Source of the DNA: Larix kaempferi | Taxonomy: Eukaryota; Streptophyta; Pinopsida; Pinales; Pinaceae | Assembly: GCA_027924585.1 (NCBI GenBank) | Contig: BSBM01000036.1 | Coordinates: 7,557,001 to 7,621,000 of the forward strand | Direction: 5' to 3' | Length of the DNA stretch: 64,000 nucleotides | Shown here: positions 12,440-24,431 of the stretch, piece by piece | Layout: every line of letters begins with the position of its first letter | Numbering within the stretch: position 1 is the first letter of the stretch | Position numbers and translations under genes: made by a program | The notes under the pieces: model-generated | The model's input: only the letters and a program-made list of their open reading frames with translations | Database searches by the model: none | Told to the model about the DNA's origin: nothing

Positions 12440-14652
12440 TTGAAACCATCTGTCACCATTGAGTCCCCGAGACATTCTCGGCGCCTCAGGGTGAGCCCCC
12501 ACAGCACGGTTCTCTTGACACCACCCGTCATAGATTCCAATCATCATCCGTTGATACCACTCATCACAGATCTAGAGCCTTGTCACTTGACTCCACTCGT
12601 CAGCGACATAGAACTCCGTCACCAGATATTGACGCTCCCTACTTTACCTCCGATTCTGACGAAGAGTCCGAGAACCCTATTTACACTGCCCCTACTAGCC
12701 CCATGGATGGCACGACTTCCACTCCTTTCGTTGTAGAGACCATTGGTGGCACATCCACCACTACACCAGTTACCACACCTGCTCTGGGAATTCCCTTGAT
12801 GGGGGCCACATCCACCATCCCGATCACCATTCCCATTCCCGTAGCTGGCATACATACCTCCACTCCACCAGTGACTCACACCACCCATGGTGGCGCAGGC
12901 CCATCCTATACTACCCCAGTTCCCCCACTTGCGGGCAACATTCCCAATCCTGTCCCTCCACTTGGGGGCATTGGCCCCAACTTGGTCCAACCCACTACTG
13001 TGTCACATCCTTCTTCCAGTTTGCCATTCATGGCTAGCCTCAATCTACCTGACCTGGCCAGATTGACCAACGATCCTATTCGACACGACCCTATGTGGCC
13101 TCATATGCCTACCAAGCTCCCCTCTGACATCCCTAAGTTCGAGGGCAAGGCCGGTGAGGACCCACAAAACCATATCATGTCTTTCCACCTATGGTGTTCC
13201 TCTAACTCCATAGTGGACGATTCTGTTCGCCTCCGTCTCTTACAGCGCACCTTCACTGGCTCTGCAGCCAAGTGGTATATCGAGCAACCCCATGGGACCC
13301 ATGCCACCTTTTCTTCCCTTGCCTTGACCTTCCTGCAGTTCTTCCAGTTGTCTGTCCGCTATGACGCGGGCATTGAGATCCTCCTATCTTGTAGACAAAA
13401 CACGGCTACCCATATCACGGACCACATCCATGAGTGGTGTCGACGCCGTAGCTTATGCAAGATCAAAATAGATGACCGTATCTTCCTAGATTGGTTCCTC
13501 AAATCCCTTCTCCCTGTTATTGCTAAGGATGTGGCATCAGAAAGACCCCAGTCTGAAGAAGAGGCCATCCTTAAGGCCCAACAGTTCGACCTCATTTACG
13601 CCCAGTCGGGTTACCTTTATACCATTATACCTGACGCCCCTCGCGGCGAGTCCTCCCATCACAATGCGCCGAGGGCATCCCACGCTGCAGACGGCATCAT
13701 TGGTCGTGTTTCCTCGCATCCCCAACCCTTTTCCATAGCACGACCTACCCCGGGCCCCGACCTTTCGCGGGCCACCTCACAGTCTGGGGCCACCAACTCA
13801 TATGCTCCTATGACACATCACCATCATTCCCATGGACCCAGCTGTCCACCTCAGTGCTTCGGGCATGCGCCCCCTGCTTATAACCCCCCGGTCGCACCTC
13901 AGTCCTATTACCACCAGCAGGCTGCACCAGCTCCTGCGCCTTCTCAGGCCCAACCCACTTATTACCACCAGCAGGCTGCACCAACTCCTGCGCCTTCTCA
14001 GGCCCAACCCACTTATTACCACCAGTAGGCTGCACCAGCTCCTGTGCCTTTCCAAGCCCAACCAGCTTATTACCCACCACAAGCAGCTCCTGCGGCCAAC
14101 CCATAACCGGCTCCGCAGACATATCATCAACCTACTCAAGGTGCCACACCTGCGCAGCATCCACCTACATCCCATCCACCGCAGCTTTCTCCCGCACCCG
14201 CACAACCTCAAAGCCCACCTGCTGCTCAAGGGAAAGTTTACGCCCAAAACAACCCGCAGCAAAACCAAAATAACCAACGCAACCAGGGCCAACAAAATCA
14301 CGGCAAGGTCCGTAATCATGGAAACAACCAACCTACAGACCAAGGTGGTCAACTAGCTAATCCCCCAGACAACAACAACGCAGCCCCCGCTAACCAAAAC
14401 CCTGATCACCCGCCCAAGCAGGCTAAAAACCCTAATTTGAGAAGGAACCATCCTTGTTCTATCTGCGGGGTCTATGGCCACTACACACATACTTTCCCAC
14501 ATTTGGAGCGAGCTCGGCAACTTTGGGTTGATGATGCCCATCACCAAGGGCAGGCAGCTCCTCAAGCGCATCCCAACCCCCCACAACCTCAGCAGCCACC
14601 TTTGGTGTTGCAAAACCCCTTACCAACCCAAGGCGTGGTGAACACTTAGCCA
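12440..14652 (+). pseudogene. E3 gag (Tat-type), with nonsense mutations
   Basis: Gag structural protein. From 12580 the frame is open to a TAG at 14026-14028. The same frame continues to a TAA (14104-14106) and a TAG (14647-14649), then into the protease frame at 14653. Pro/Thr-rich N-terminus to about 13010, capsid core 13020-13620 (LNLPDLARLTNDPIRHDP, GEDPQNHIMSFHLWCSS, AAKWYIEQPHGTH), a 54-bp Gln/Pro tandem repeat (13906-14060), and a zinc knuckle near 14455 (CSICGVYGHYTHTF). The knuckle's last Cys is Phe where E6 keeps Cys. All three stops replace a Gln codon. No ATG start is clear; E6 shows the same problem. Confidence 0.88.
13906..14067 (+). repeat. 54-bp coding tandem repeat in E3 gag
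   Basis: Three units start at 13906, 13960 and 14014 and encode an 18-residue Tyr-His-Gln-Gln-Ala-Ala-Pro-rich repeat. The third unit carries the first nonsense codon. Confidence 0.85.
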
Positions 14653-16452
14653 TTGGCCCCCCCTCAAGCCAACGCGCAACCCCAACAACAACAGATCACA
14701 TACGCCGCTCCTGATCAACCCATGTTTGACTCAGGTACCCACCACTTATTAATGATGTCTTCCGCTGATGTCAACCTCCAGACCCGTCGGAACCAATATG
14801 GCTCCACCTCTGAAGCACATCCCGCTGATAAAACCCCTAACGCTCATCCCACTGATCAAGCATTACGTATCCCTCCCCCTCCGATAGATGGCGCTTCCAA
14901 AGCAGCTCGTTTCCCACTTCGTCGTATCAACAACAACCCCAATGCACACGCTACGTCAAACTACAACATTGTAGACGACCTAGCCGAATCTCCCGCAGCC
15001 ATGTCTGCGTTAGAAGTCTTGAAGAACTGCCCTTCCCAGCGCAAGACTTTACTCTCAGCCATTGGGGCTATTGACCCAAATGATTCGAATTTAATGGCAT
15101 TTTATTTGGACCAGTCCGAACCATGCCTGCCTTCCACCTTAGCGTTCCAAGTTTCTGTTTCCGTTCGAAATCTTGTCATCCATCGATGCATCATCGATGA
15201 GGGTGCCTCCACATGCGTTATGTCTACATTCGTATGGCACAAGTTGGGATCCCCTACCCTCCAGCAGTCCACCACTGCGTTACGCGCCTACGATGGCCGT
15301 TCGGCTCAGCCCCAAGGTCTCCTAGCCAACGTCCCTGTCCAGTTAGGTGGTAAAACCGTCCTCATCGATATCGAGGTCATCAACGCCCAGCTTGATTACA
15401 ACCTCTTACTCGGTCGCAGCTACATGTACGCTATGCGGGCGGTCGCTTCCTCTGTCTTTCGTACCATGATGTTCCCCCATGATGGACGCGTGGTTAAGAT
15501 CGACCAACTTACTTACTATGATCCAAATGCTCCCGCTGCACCCGAAAATGTTCTCCCCATGGTGGAACAACCGGTCAATAGTGCTGCTACCTCATTTGTT
15601 TCCTCTTTGGGACTTGGATTTTACTCAGACCCGCCGATGACGTCCACTTTCCAATCCATTCCTCCCCCGTCATCTATGCCCGAAGTGTCTGACCTATGTA
15701 CCCTCTCCCACGATAACCAACCAACTACCAATCAACCACCCTTGTTGCCTAAACCACCACTGGTACCTAGCCACATTGGTGTTACACCTATCCACACTAT
15801 CCCCTTCCTAGTCCCTCCTTCGGGAGTAGTAAGCGCCCCGGTTATGGATACCCTTAGCCTCCCTAGGTTAACCTTGGGATTACCCGTATGGTATCTTTCG
15901 CCTCCTGTTCGCCCACCGACACCATATGTCGTCCTCCAACCGGTGCAACCCATGGCTACTACCACCCAGCCACCCCACGGTGTTTCTACCCCTTCGTCCT
16001 CCACGACTCCTCCCCCTACTCCTAAACCCACTTGGGGCAGAGGTCCCCAGCCTTACACTACTATACCACCTCCCAAGACAGTGAAAAACCCCCCAGTATT
16101 TTGTGCTCCTCCCAAATGCTCATTGTGCGACGAGTTAGGCCATGCGACTCATCAATGTCCACAGTTACCAGCATTACAGAAGCACATGAAGATGCTCGAC
16201 GATGACCCCAACATCCCGATTGTCGAACTAAACCCCACCCCCAAGCCCAAAGATAAATCCCTGCGTACCAACCACCCCTGTGCTATATGCGGTGTTTACG
16301 GGGACTATTCACATCATTGTCCCGATCTCCCAGATTACAGAGCATCTCTCTATGAGATGAACAATCTGGATCTTGAGACAGCACCTACCACTATTGAGGA
16401 GATTCACCCCCGATCTCACCGCCATTCGGGGAGGTCAACACCATTTACATGA
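14653..16452 (+). pseudogene. E3 protease and inter-domain zinc-knuckle region
   Basis: Same frame as gag, 599 codons. It contains the aspartic protease: VIHRCIIDEGASTCVMSTF near 15175-15230, then LLLGRSYMYAM near 15400. The active-site triplet is DEG where DTG or DSG is usual; E6 has the same. After a Pro-rich linker come two CCHC knuckles, CSLCDELGHATHQC near 16120 and CAICGVYGDYSHHC near 16285 (the His at position 9 is Asp in the second). The frame is lost by an indel between about 16403 and 16436, by comparison with E6. The start at 14653 is only the codon after a stop; it was one polyprotein with gag. Confidence 0.85.
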
Positions 16453-17402
16453 TCTCTTCCACTCCCATTCCCATGTCAACCGATTTGACGACCCAGAATT
16501 TCCGTACTGATGAGGAGATTCTTGAGGCACTCACTGCCCCGGAGTATCCCTGGGATGATATGCACCATCGTTCGTATTTCCTCCCAGAAGCATCTTCCTC
16601 TAGCACCGCTACCCAATTTGCGGTTGAATCCAAAGACTTCCTTCCCACTAAGGTCGACTGGTTCAAGGACCCTATTCCTGCTCCTGACGCCTTCGAGGAA
16701 GGTAACATGGCTAACATCTCACCTGTCATCCAAATTGACATCGCTGCCCCCGGGAGTGCCCCTGAACTCATCACTTTAGGAGCCTTCTGCAGTAAACAAG
16801 AGATTGAGGAATACACTAAACTCTTCAAAGAGTTCCGTGATGTCTTTGCCTGGTCCTATACCGAAATGCCCGGTCTTGACCCCGCCATTATCGAGCACCA
16901 CATTGAAACATGGCCTGATGTACCCCTCGTCCATCAGAAACAGCGTCCCATTCCTCCCTCAAAGTTCCCCGTTGTTATTGAGACCCCTGAACTCATCACT
17001 TTAGGAGCCTCCTGCAGCGAGCAGGAGATTGAGGACTACAAACAACTCTTCCAAGAGTTTAGTGATATCTTCACCTCCGCCCTCGAGCAGCGTTTGCTGA
17101 CACTCGAACAAGCTGATGAAGATCGTCATGCCACTCTCCAAAACATTGAAGCTGCCAAAAACCGCTCCAAAGCTGGTTACGACAAACATGTACACCCTCG
17201 AACTTTTCATGAAGGGGACCTCGTCCTCGCCTATGACCAAGCCCATGAAAAAACCGGCAAAGGGAAGTTCAAATCCATGTGGCAAGGCCCTTACATCATG
17301 CAGACTTGTCTCGGCAAGGGGGCATACATTTTAGCTGACTCCGAAGGTCACTCTTTGCACAACCTGCGTAACGGGTTGTACCTTAAATGCTTTTATCCCT
17401 AA
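16449..17402 (+). pseudogene. E3 pol remnant: pre-RT segment fused to integrase C-terminus
   Basis: 317 codons. Residues 1-185 match the region before RT in E6, including FRDVFAWSYTEMPGLDP, which begins the RT domain. The text then jumps to a second copy of the PELITLGA.CS.QEIE motif (residues about 186-200) and straight to the integrase tail (LEQRLLTLEQADEDRHATLQ ... GDLVLAYDQAHEKTGKGKF ... RNGLYLKCFYP). The whole RT core, RNase H, and the integrase zinc and DDE core are missing. E3 therefore cannot move on its own. The duplicated PELITLGA motif suggests an in-frame rearrangement. Confidence 0.85.
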
Positions 17403-17505
17403 ATAAATCGTGGCCTCATTGGTCCGCGTTGTACAGTTTGCTCTCTTTTTTGTTTTTCACCTTTTTTACCATCATCTTACATTCATCATTTTTGCATGAC
17501 CATAG

Positions 17506-17934
17506 ATGGACCATCTTCCACCTTGTTACACTGGCTTTGCTGACGGCGCAAGCCGTTGGTCTCCCAACCTGGCTTCTGCAGCATGGGTCTTGTACTCCCC
17601 TTCCAACGAGATGATTCACCTTGACGGAACCTGTATAGGAACTGCTACCAATAACCAGGCAGAGTATGATGCTGTGACCGGTCTCTTGACTGCCGCCCTC
17701 CAGATGGGCATATGTCACCTTCATGTGTTCCTCAACTCCCAGCTACTTGTCTCCCAGCTCAACAACTGCTACCAGGTGCGTGATCCCTGCCTTTTTAGAA
17801 AATTCCTGCGTGCAAAACAACTCAGTCGACAGTTTGAATCCATAACATTCACACATGTCCCAAGAGCCCAAAATAGTGTCGCAGAGCAAATGGAAAACAA
17901 CATCCTAGATTGGCATATCAATCACACCATGTAA
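17506..17934 (+). CDS. E3 additional RNase H (aRNH), separate ORF
   Basis: 142 residues starting at an ATG 103 bases after the integrase stop. Type-I RNase H fold signs: FADGAS (first Asp, residue about 12), TNNQAEYDAV (Glu, about 47), HVFLNSQLLVSQL and HVPRAQNSVAEQM. Plant Tat elements are known to carry such an acquired RNase H; its role would be to degrade the RNA strand during reverse transcription. Here the third catalytic Asp is Asn (FLNS; E6 has FLDS) and the last Asp is Glu, so this copy is probably inactive although the frame is open. The ATG follows a pyrimidine-rich tract ending in TAG, like a splice acceptor. E6 has the same layout. Confidence 0.82.
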   Translation: MDHLPPCYTGFADGASRWSPNLASAAWVLYSPSNEMIHLDGTCIGTATNNQAEYDAVTGLLTAALQMGICHLHVFLNSQLLVSQLNNCYQVRDPCLFRKFLRAKQLSRQFESITFTHVPRAQNSVAEQMENNILDWHINHTM

Positions 17935-18377
17935 CACTATGCATCATCATCCCATAACATCTCATAAAAATATATAAAAACCCAAAAAGATTGCATCGCA
18001 TCAACATTTGCATCCATGTACATAAAACCACATGCATATCCATAGGGGCATCCACGTGCCTAATCATACATACATCATGTTGCATCACATAAAATACACA
18101 AGGGGCATCCACGTGCCCAACATCCTAGCCTACTTGCATCCACGTACAATGAAAACATATCACAACTCATAAAGCGCATCCACGTGCGTACAAACACAAT
18201 ATCATAACAAGGTGCATCCATGTGCATATATATATATATCAAAAATATACATGTTTTGTGCTATACATGTCCTGAGTACCCCTGTACTCAGCTATACAAA
18301 AAATGGATATACATGCCTAAAACCTCATCAACATACATGCCGTAGCTACAAAACTCGGGGGGAATCCCCTATACTCC
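17935..18377. repeat. E3 convergent spacer with GCATCCACGTGC motifs
   Basis: Between the aRNH stop and the end of the antisense gene. GCATCCACGTGC or a near variant occurs near 18009, 18047, 18104, 18136, 18176 and 18213. The reverse complement, GCACGTGGATGC, forms the matching array in E6 (26575-26800). The core CACGTG is a palindrome. Confidence 0.75.
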
Positions 18378-19590
18378 CTAATGAGAGTCGTATCCTGCAT
18401 CACTGCCTGCATCGGCTGCCTCTAAGTCCTCCCCTCTCTCCTCCTCCGGCAAGTCCTCATCTCCTACGGGCTCCTGTGCCTGCGCCCGGTCCACCAAGAT
18501 CGCCACTCGAATCGCTATGGATTTGAACTCTCAGGGTGCCCTCATGCAATCCTGAACCACGTCTGGATCGACATCCCGCCATCCCTCGTCAGTCACCCCT
18601 ATCAGCAACCGGTCTAGTAGTGCCCGGACCGACTCCAGTGTCCCCTCCGCATTGCGGCGATGGACCTCCCCTCGCCCAGGTAGAGCTGGAACGGCCACAA
18701 TACCCCTCCGTGCCACATGTCCTGGAGGCGGCCTCGGGCCCACATCTGCAAGATCACCCATATGTCAGTCACAGTATATCAATCTACTATCACATATATA
18801 AAAATTGACATCCATAATATGCAAGCAAACACATACATACCGTCGGGACCCCATGCCTGTCCTGGTGCTCGTGGTGCCTCTGGATCTCCCGTGAAGTCCA
18901 TGTCCCGATACGGGAAGTCGTCCAATGTCAACGGTATCTAGAGCCACTGCAGGTACAACTCTTGCATAAAATACCTGCCCACGGCAGCGCATCATCTCGC
19001 CCCACCGCACCATCCGCGGCTCCCTCATACCTCTTGCCCTGATCGGCACCCGTGGCCGCATTGTGGGTACCCTCTCCATAAAGAAGGCACACAAGAAGGA
19101 ACCAAAACAAAATCCCTTGCCAGCTTCCTTCGCTGAACGCAAGTCAGAAACATCTGGCCCCACGCGTACTACACCCCATCCAGTACGCGCTCTATCATCT
19201 GCATCTAGCCCCCAGACACCTTCTCAGGTGACTGGGACCCCAATACCCGAACCACACATGCTGTCATGGCCTGCACTGCTGGCTCCTGTAGGTCCCTCAC
19301 CAGGAGTGCATTCTGATGCACCCTCACCTCAGGACCACAATATCTCTCCAACATGTCCTCCATGTCGATGTCCGCGGCGACCCGCGGCTGTGTGTCTGCT
19401 ACCCTGCCTAGCCAGGGCAACCCCGTCAGAAAATATACATCGGTCAGGGTGAGGTCCACCCTCTCACCCTGTACCCGGAAAGCCTGTATGTCCGGCTCCC
19501 AGAAGCTGATCAGCCGGTTCAGCAGCAATGCTGCTGACCGTATCATGGGTATCTGTGCGAACTTCAGTAGTCCGCACAGTTCCAACACAG
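18378..19590 (-). pseudogene. E3 antisense PMD-like gene, main part (disabled)
   Basis: Homologue of the intact gene at 24965-26413. Reading leftward: exon 2 from 19590 to 18841 (LLKFAQIP, LTLTDVYFLTGLPWLG near 19430, FLCAFFMERVPTMRP near 19070), donor GACG/GTATGT at 18841/18840, a 95-bp intron, acceptor TTGCAG at 18746, then exon 3 (DVGPRPPPGHVARRG) to an early TGA at 18531-18533. The same frame continues as an acidic tail to a TAG at 18378-18380. Splice sites and phase match E6. Lesions: TAG near 19205 (Gln in E6), a second TAG nearby, two frameshifts, the TGA, and the E4 insertion, which cut off the first 84 coding bases (23862-23945). Confidence 0.82.
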
Positions 19591-19975
19591 TGTGATGTAC
19601 CTGCAAGAATTAATTAATGCAAATACATGAGATATCAGAAATAATAGAACAGAATCACTTTTATATTGATCACGGGCCACTTCGAGGGGGCAACCTCCTT
19701 TGAGCAAGCTCAATACAATTAACTTCACGGTGCCTTCAATGACCTCAACACACACTTATATACTAAGTCTATGCCCAATACTATGAGTCAAAACCATGGG
19801 ACATATAATACTACGGGACGACTTACAAAGCATATGCGTCCAATACTATGGGTCAATACTATAGGCTAATATAAACTATGGATCAACAAATACTACGGGA
19901 CGACTTACAAAGCATATGCGTCCAACAACAATATACTAACATAGTAAAGAGAAGGGTTGACATAGGTTCCTAACA
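19591..19975 (-). repeat. E4 left (3') LTR
   Basis: 385 bp, on the minus strand TGTTAGGAACC...GTACATCACA. Contains an internal near-duplicate of the string ACTACGGGACGACTTACAAA. Confidence 0.93.
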
Positions 19976-19988
19976 TCCCCTCTCCCTT
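19976..19988 (-). other. E4 polypurine tract
   Basis: Minus strand AAGGGAGAGGGGA directly before the 3' LTR. Confidence 0.85.
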
Positions 19989-20004
19989 AGAAAAAGCTTT
20001 GTCC

Positions 20005-20917
20005 TCAAAGCTTTGGTTGGAGAAATTGCTGCAGAATCTGAAGGAGTGGTTCCCCGGTAGCATCCTCGGTTTGCATTTCGGGCCACTGACGCCTTTGGAG
20101 TGTCAAGGAGGATTGCTTGGAAGGATGTAGATGAAGAAGAACCCTATCAGCTGCGTGGAAGATGCGCTCGGAACGGTGCTGATCGGCTTGTTGTTTCAGG
20201 CGAATTCTGGACATGTGAAGATTGTCTTGCAAAATGAGAAGAATCTGATCGCGGTTTCGAAGAACCGAGTCAATTTCCTGAACTGGGGAGCTGCTGAGGG
20301 TGTATGGAAGAAGAACTGGCGGGGTTTTTCCATAGACTGCTTCATATGGTGTCCTTTGAGATGTGGTATTGTACCACCAGAGCACTGCTAGGAAATCCAT
20401 AGAAATAGTTTGCCAAAGCTGTGTAGGGATGGGCAAGGGTTGGAGCAATCCCGAAAGGAGTGTCGTTTCCCCCTCGTTGACTTGGAAAGTATCATCGTCA
20501 GCCACCATCTGTTGAATTGTCATTTTTAGTCTCGGCCAAAAGAAGTTACATTGTTCCCGGTCATACATTTTGCAGAACCCAGAGTGTCCTGTTGATGGAG
20601 AAGCATGGAGTTCATAGAAGAGATAGCCATGTTGAACATATTGGAACCAATTTGGAACAAGCAGAGAAAGAGCTGTAAGAGAAACTGGGTCATCAATTGT
20701 GCGAGAAGGAGCATCTTCCACCATATTGTCCTTACCCTTCTTGTAAGTGATCACATAGGGATAACTCATGAGTTGGATAACCCATTGCAGGTGTGTTGGG
20801 GAGGAGACCCATTGTTCCAGAAAATTTGCCAGACTCGGGAAATCCGTCTTGATGCAGAAATAATTTCCTAATAGGGATGGCTGCCACTTCTGTACTGCAT
20901 GAAAAATAGCCATCATT
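20005..20917 (-). pseudogene. E4 RNase H / integrase remnant
   Basis: 304 codons in frame with the upstream gag-protease after a TAG (20918-20920). It starts inside RNase H (FHAVQKWQPSLLGNYF, then YKKGKDNMVEDAPSR at the domain end). It continues with part of the integrase zinc domain (HASPSTGHSGF ... FFWPRLKM), shows the first catalytic Asp context (WQTISMDFL), and then skips to a region after the second Asp (RTPYEAVYGKTPP) and the integrase tail. The DDE core and the whole RT are deleted. Confidence 0.8.
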
Positions 20918-22491
20918 GCCTACTGAGAGGTAGATGGGGCTACATTCTTACCGGAAAGGTCTCTTGAAGGCAGCAAGCGCATTGGTTCAGCAAATATACC
21001 TGCATATCTATCCAAGGAAATAGTGGAGACTGTTGATGGTTGCATCTGAATGGAATGGAGCTGAGCGATGACACCATGTGAATTCTTCTTAAGGATTTTT
21101 TCCAGGCGTTGTGAACTAATGATGCAGAGAGACCCTGGTTGTAAGCCCATAAATTTGTGTTGTGCCCCATTGATTTTAAACTGCATCCAAAGTTCAGCAA
21201 AATCCCATAAGATGGGGCCAAGTGTGCGTAACCATTGAATGCCCAAAACCACATCACATCCGCTTGAGGACAAGGCAAACATGTCAGAGCGTAGGTTATA
21301 ATCTTCCATAGAGATATGCACATTGTGACACTTCCCCTTGCAAGGTAAAGTGCCCCCATTGGAAACCATGACTTCAAAGTTGGAGCAAGGATGGACAAAA
21401 CAATCAGCCTGTTTGGCAATCCGAGGGTCAATGAAGTTATGAGTGCTACCAGAATCAATGAGTATGGTAAGAGGGAGCTTCTTGAAGTATCCCCTGACCC
21501 GCATTGTTTGTGGGGTGGTGACGCCGGTTACAGCATGGAGAGAGATCTCGGGTGGGTCGTCCTGAGATGGGGTGTCAATAGGTGGGTGTTGCATGTCGAC
21601 CGGATCATCTACTGTATCTGTAGCTTCTTCACCAAGTTCTAAGGCAGGCGGAGAATCCACACATCTATGTCCCCGAGTGAATTTCTCATCACAATTATAG
21701 CAAAGCCCTTTTTCTCGGCGTGCCTGCATTTCTATTTCAGACAAATGCTTGATAGGAGTTGGTTGAGGAGCAGGCGTGATGGGAGGTCGTTGGGAACCCA
21801 TGTTTCTGAAGGGAACAAAGGTGGGTTTGGAGCGTTGTTGAGCTGCGATCTTGTCCTCGGCCAACTTAGCCAACCCTAGGACTTCCATCATTGTGTTGGG
21901 ACAAAACATTTTGACCTCTGAGCGGATTTCATCCTTGAGACCACTAATAAAACAACTCCTGTAGAATTCATCAGAGAATCCTTCTGTGTGATTGGCTAGT
22001 TTCTCAAATTCCATCTGATACTCGCTCACTGTGCCAGTTTGGTGAAGTTTAGTGAGTGCTCCTGTGAAGTCATCAAAAGCACTAGGACCAAATCGTGGCA
22101 AAATGAGTTGGCAAAAATCTGTCCAGTTTGGCTCGGGATGAGCTTTGATGTACCAACGGTACCAGTGAAGGGCTTCCTGTTCCAAATGAAAGGATGCAAG
22201 TGGAACTTTCTGAACATCAAAAGTATTATGCAGACTGAAATATTGTTCTGCTCGGTATATCCATCCAGTCGGATCAGTACCATTGAAGCGAGGAAAATCA
22301 AGCTTCGGCCCACGAAAATTGTTGGAAGAAGAGAACCCGGTGGCTGCAAAAGATTCTGGCTGTCTGGTATTGTTCATGGCTGAATGCTGAAGATGGAGGC
22401 TGAGAAATTTTTCATCCAGATCTTGGAGTTTTGTTTGGATGGTTGCAAGTGCTTCCTCCATGGTGTGTGCTCCTGCACAGGTGACAACCAT
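20918..22491 (-). CDS. E4 gag-protease
   Basis: 523 residues with an ATG at 22491. Coiled-coil-like N-terminus, Ty3 capsid core around residues 75-215 (WIYRAEQYFSLHNTFDV, FCQLILPRFGPSAFDDF), CCHC knuckle CYNCDEKFTRGHRC near residue 265, and an aspartic protease near 345-440 with an intact ILIDSGSTHNFID active site and VVLGIQWLRTLGPI. The end (YAGIFAEP) is the first few residues of the RT linker; the frame then runs over the deletion into RNase H and stops. Upstream of the ATG is a 103-bp poly-A (minus strand), so the true N-terminus may be longer. Confidence 0.85.
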
Positions 22492-22495
22492 AACC

Positions 22496-22600
<105 letters not shown>

Positions 22601-23462
22601 CAGACTAGAGCGGCTATGGTGCAGAAGGAATCTGGAACAACGCCGAATGGCTGGATCTGGAATGGCTTGCAAAATGGATCTGAAACGGTGCAGCAGTGAT
22701 CGACAATAGTTCAGCCGAAAGTAGATATGGACCCCAGGTATGTGCGGCTTCCTAACATTTCAGGGTTTTCACTCGGCCACCAATGTTGTCTGACGGCTTG
22801 CGTATTGGGGCAGTACCCCTCACTCCACGGCTCAGGTAAAACTGATAACCGCTTTGCCACAAACGACAACTCTTGGTTTACCTCACGGGTGGGAACTAGT
22901 CAATCAGGTAGGGGTCGTTGCCCTTTTCGCTTGGCAGGTCCTCTCAATGGCCAGCTACTTCGGGGTTCCTGTGGTACTCCTCACAATGAGTTTTAGGGCT
23001 TATGCCCAAGTACTTCCCACAGTTAAGCGGATAGGGATTATTCCCAGATCCGAACCTGCAACAGAAAAAAAAAAATTGGGCAGAAATTCCACCCAATGTT
23101 CCAAAACCGGATCTATATTGCTCAGAATCGCTATTATAGCATGTTTCCGGAACTGGAACAACCACTCTGCTTCTATCTATGAAAGCGGAATAGAAATCTG
23201 GGCACTCGGTCAAAAGATTTTCTTGCCACAATTTCCGCGGCCGTCACCGAAATTCTGAAAAATTGCTGATTTTAAATCCACGATATCTCCACTTTTAGAA
23301 CTCCAAATGAGATGATTTTTTTTTTGAAACTGCGTATTTTTGAAAGAGGAATTCAGATATGTAATCAGTTTCTTCTGATTTTGTGCAGAGAGTTTCAGAA
23401 ATTGATCTGAAAGTCGCTGCCCAAAAAAAGAAAAAAAATTTCCCACTTGTGCCAAGGAAAGT
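22601..23462 (-). other. E4 leader
   Basis: Untranslated leader between the primer site and gag. No gene; short translations show no family signature. Confidence 0.55.
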
Positions 23463-23474
23463 GCTCTGATACCA
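23463..23474 (-). other. E4 primer-binding site (tRNA-iMet)
   Basis: Minus strand TGGTATCAGAGC, two bases from the LTR end; perfect initiator-Met primer site. It sets the element's orientation. Confidence 0.92.
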
Positions 23475-23476
23475 GA

Positions 23477-23861
23477 TGTGATGTACCTGCAATAATTAAT
23501 TAATGCAAATACATGAGATATCAGAAATAATAGAACAGAATCACTTTTATATTGATCACGGGCCACTTCGAGGGGGCAACCTCCTTTGAGCAAGCTCAAT
23601 ACAATTAACTTCACGGTGCCTTCAATGACCTCAACACACACTTATATACTAAGTCTATGCCCAATACTATGAGTCAAAACCATGGGACATATAATACTAC
23701 GGGACGACTTACAAAGCATATGCATCCAATACTATGGGTCAATACTATAGGCTAATATAAACTATGGATCAACAAATACTACGGGACGACTTACAAAGCA
23801 TATGCGTCCAACAACAATATACTCACATAGTAAAGAGAAGGGTTGACATAGGTTCCTAACA
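23477..23861 (-). repeat. E4 right (5') LTR
   Basis: 385 bp, three differences from the left copy by direct comparison. Confidence 0.93.
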
Positions 23862-23945
23862 CACAGATCGCACATGGCGCTCCCCCTGGATCACAGCCAC
23901 GATCTCATCAGGGATCTCCCGCTCTCTCCAGAGAACCTGCGGCAT
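23862..23945 (-). pseudogene. E3 antisense PMD-like gene, first 84 coding bases
   Basis: ATG at 23945-23943 immediately after an acceptor-like TTGACAG/G, encoding MPQVLWREREIPDEIVAVIQ. This parallels the E6 protein start (MLRRAQSVWRERDIDAEIV). E4 separates it from the rest of exon 2; removing E4 and one CACAG restores the reading frame at that junction. Confidence 0.8.
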
Positions 23946-24083
23946 CCTGTCAATCACACAAAGGCAACTCATCAGACTCATGTCAAGTAAATAAGTCCTT
24001 TTCCCTCTCCTGGAAGACCCTAATAGCTCGGCCCAAAACCGCGGCTTTCAAGCTTCCTGCCGCGATTTCCGACCGCGGCTGTC
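23941..24083 (+). repeat. 143-bp direct duplication, left copy
   Basis: Identical, as far as I can read, to 37115-37257. It covers the E3 antisense gene's start codon, the intron 1 acceptor and about 135 bp of intron 1. The two copies bracket E6 exactly. It is far too long for an integrase target duplication (5 bp elsewhere in this window). Confidence 0.92.
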
Positions 24084-24423
24084 TGGCACGCAAACCGAGG
24101 CGACGAGGGGGCGTGGAAAAAAAAAAAAAAAAATGCCCGGAAAATCTAAAGGTGAGAGCGAGAAATGGTCTCAAGCATCATCACGAGCGTGGAAAACTGA
24201 ATCCGGCCATATAAGGCACCTCGAAAACGGAGTACGGCCGATGTGGCACGCAAACCGAGGCCACGAGAGGGGCTAAAAAATGGTCAAAAATGGACCCCGG
24301 GAAAAACGGGAAACGGAAGGAACCTCTATGAAGTTCTCGCTGTGCTGATCCCAACGGTACCAACGGTTTGAGAAATGGACTTCGTATGACACCGCAATGG
24401 TTGTTTGAAATTTGTGGAATTTC

Positions 24424-24431
24424 TATAAATA
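24424..24431 (+). promoter_or_regulatory. TATA box of the E6 antisense gene
   Basis: TATAAATA, followed by GG.CGTGGG.CCCAATATGAC. The E3 copy has the same context on its minus strand at 37661-37670 (CTATAAATAG, GTGGGTCCAACATGAC). The expected transcription start is near 24455, which leaves a ~90-nt untranslated exon ending at 24547. Confidence 0.7.

Noticed and set aside
13798-14352. Antisense ORF across E3 gag (184 residues)
   Set aside because: Shadow of the Gln/Pro-rich repeat; low complexity with no family signature.
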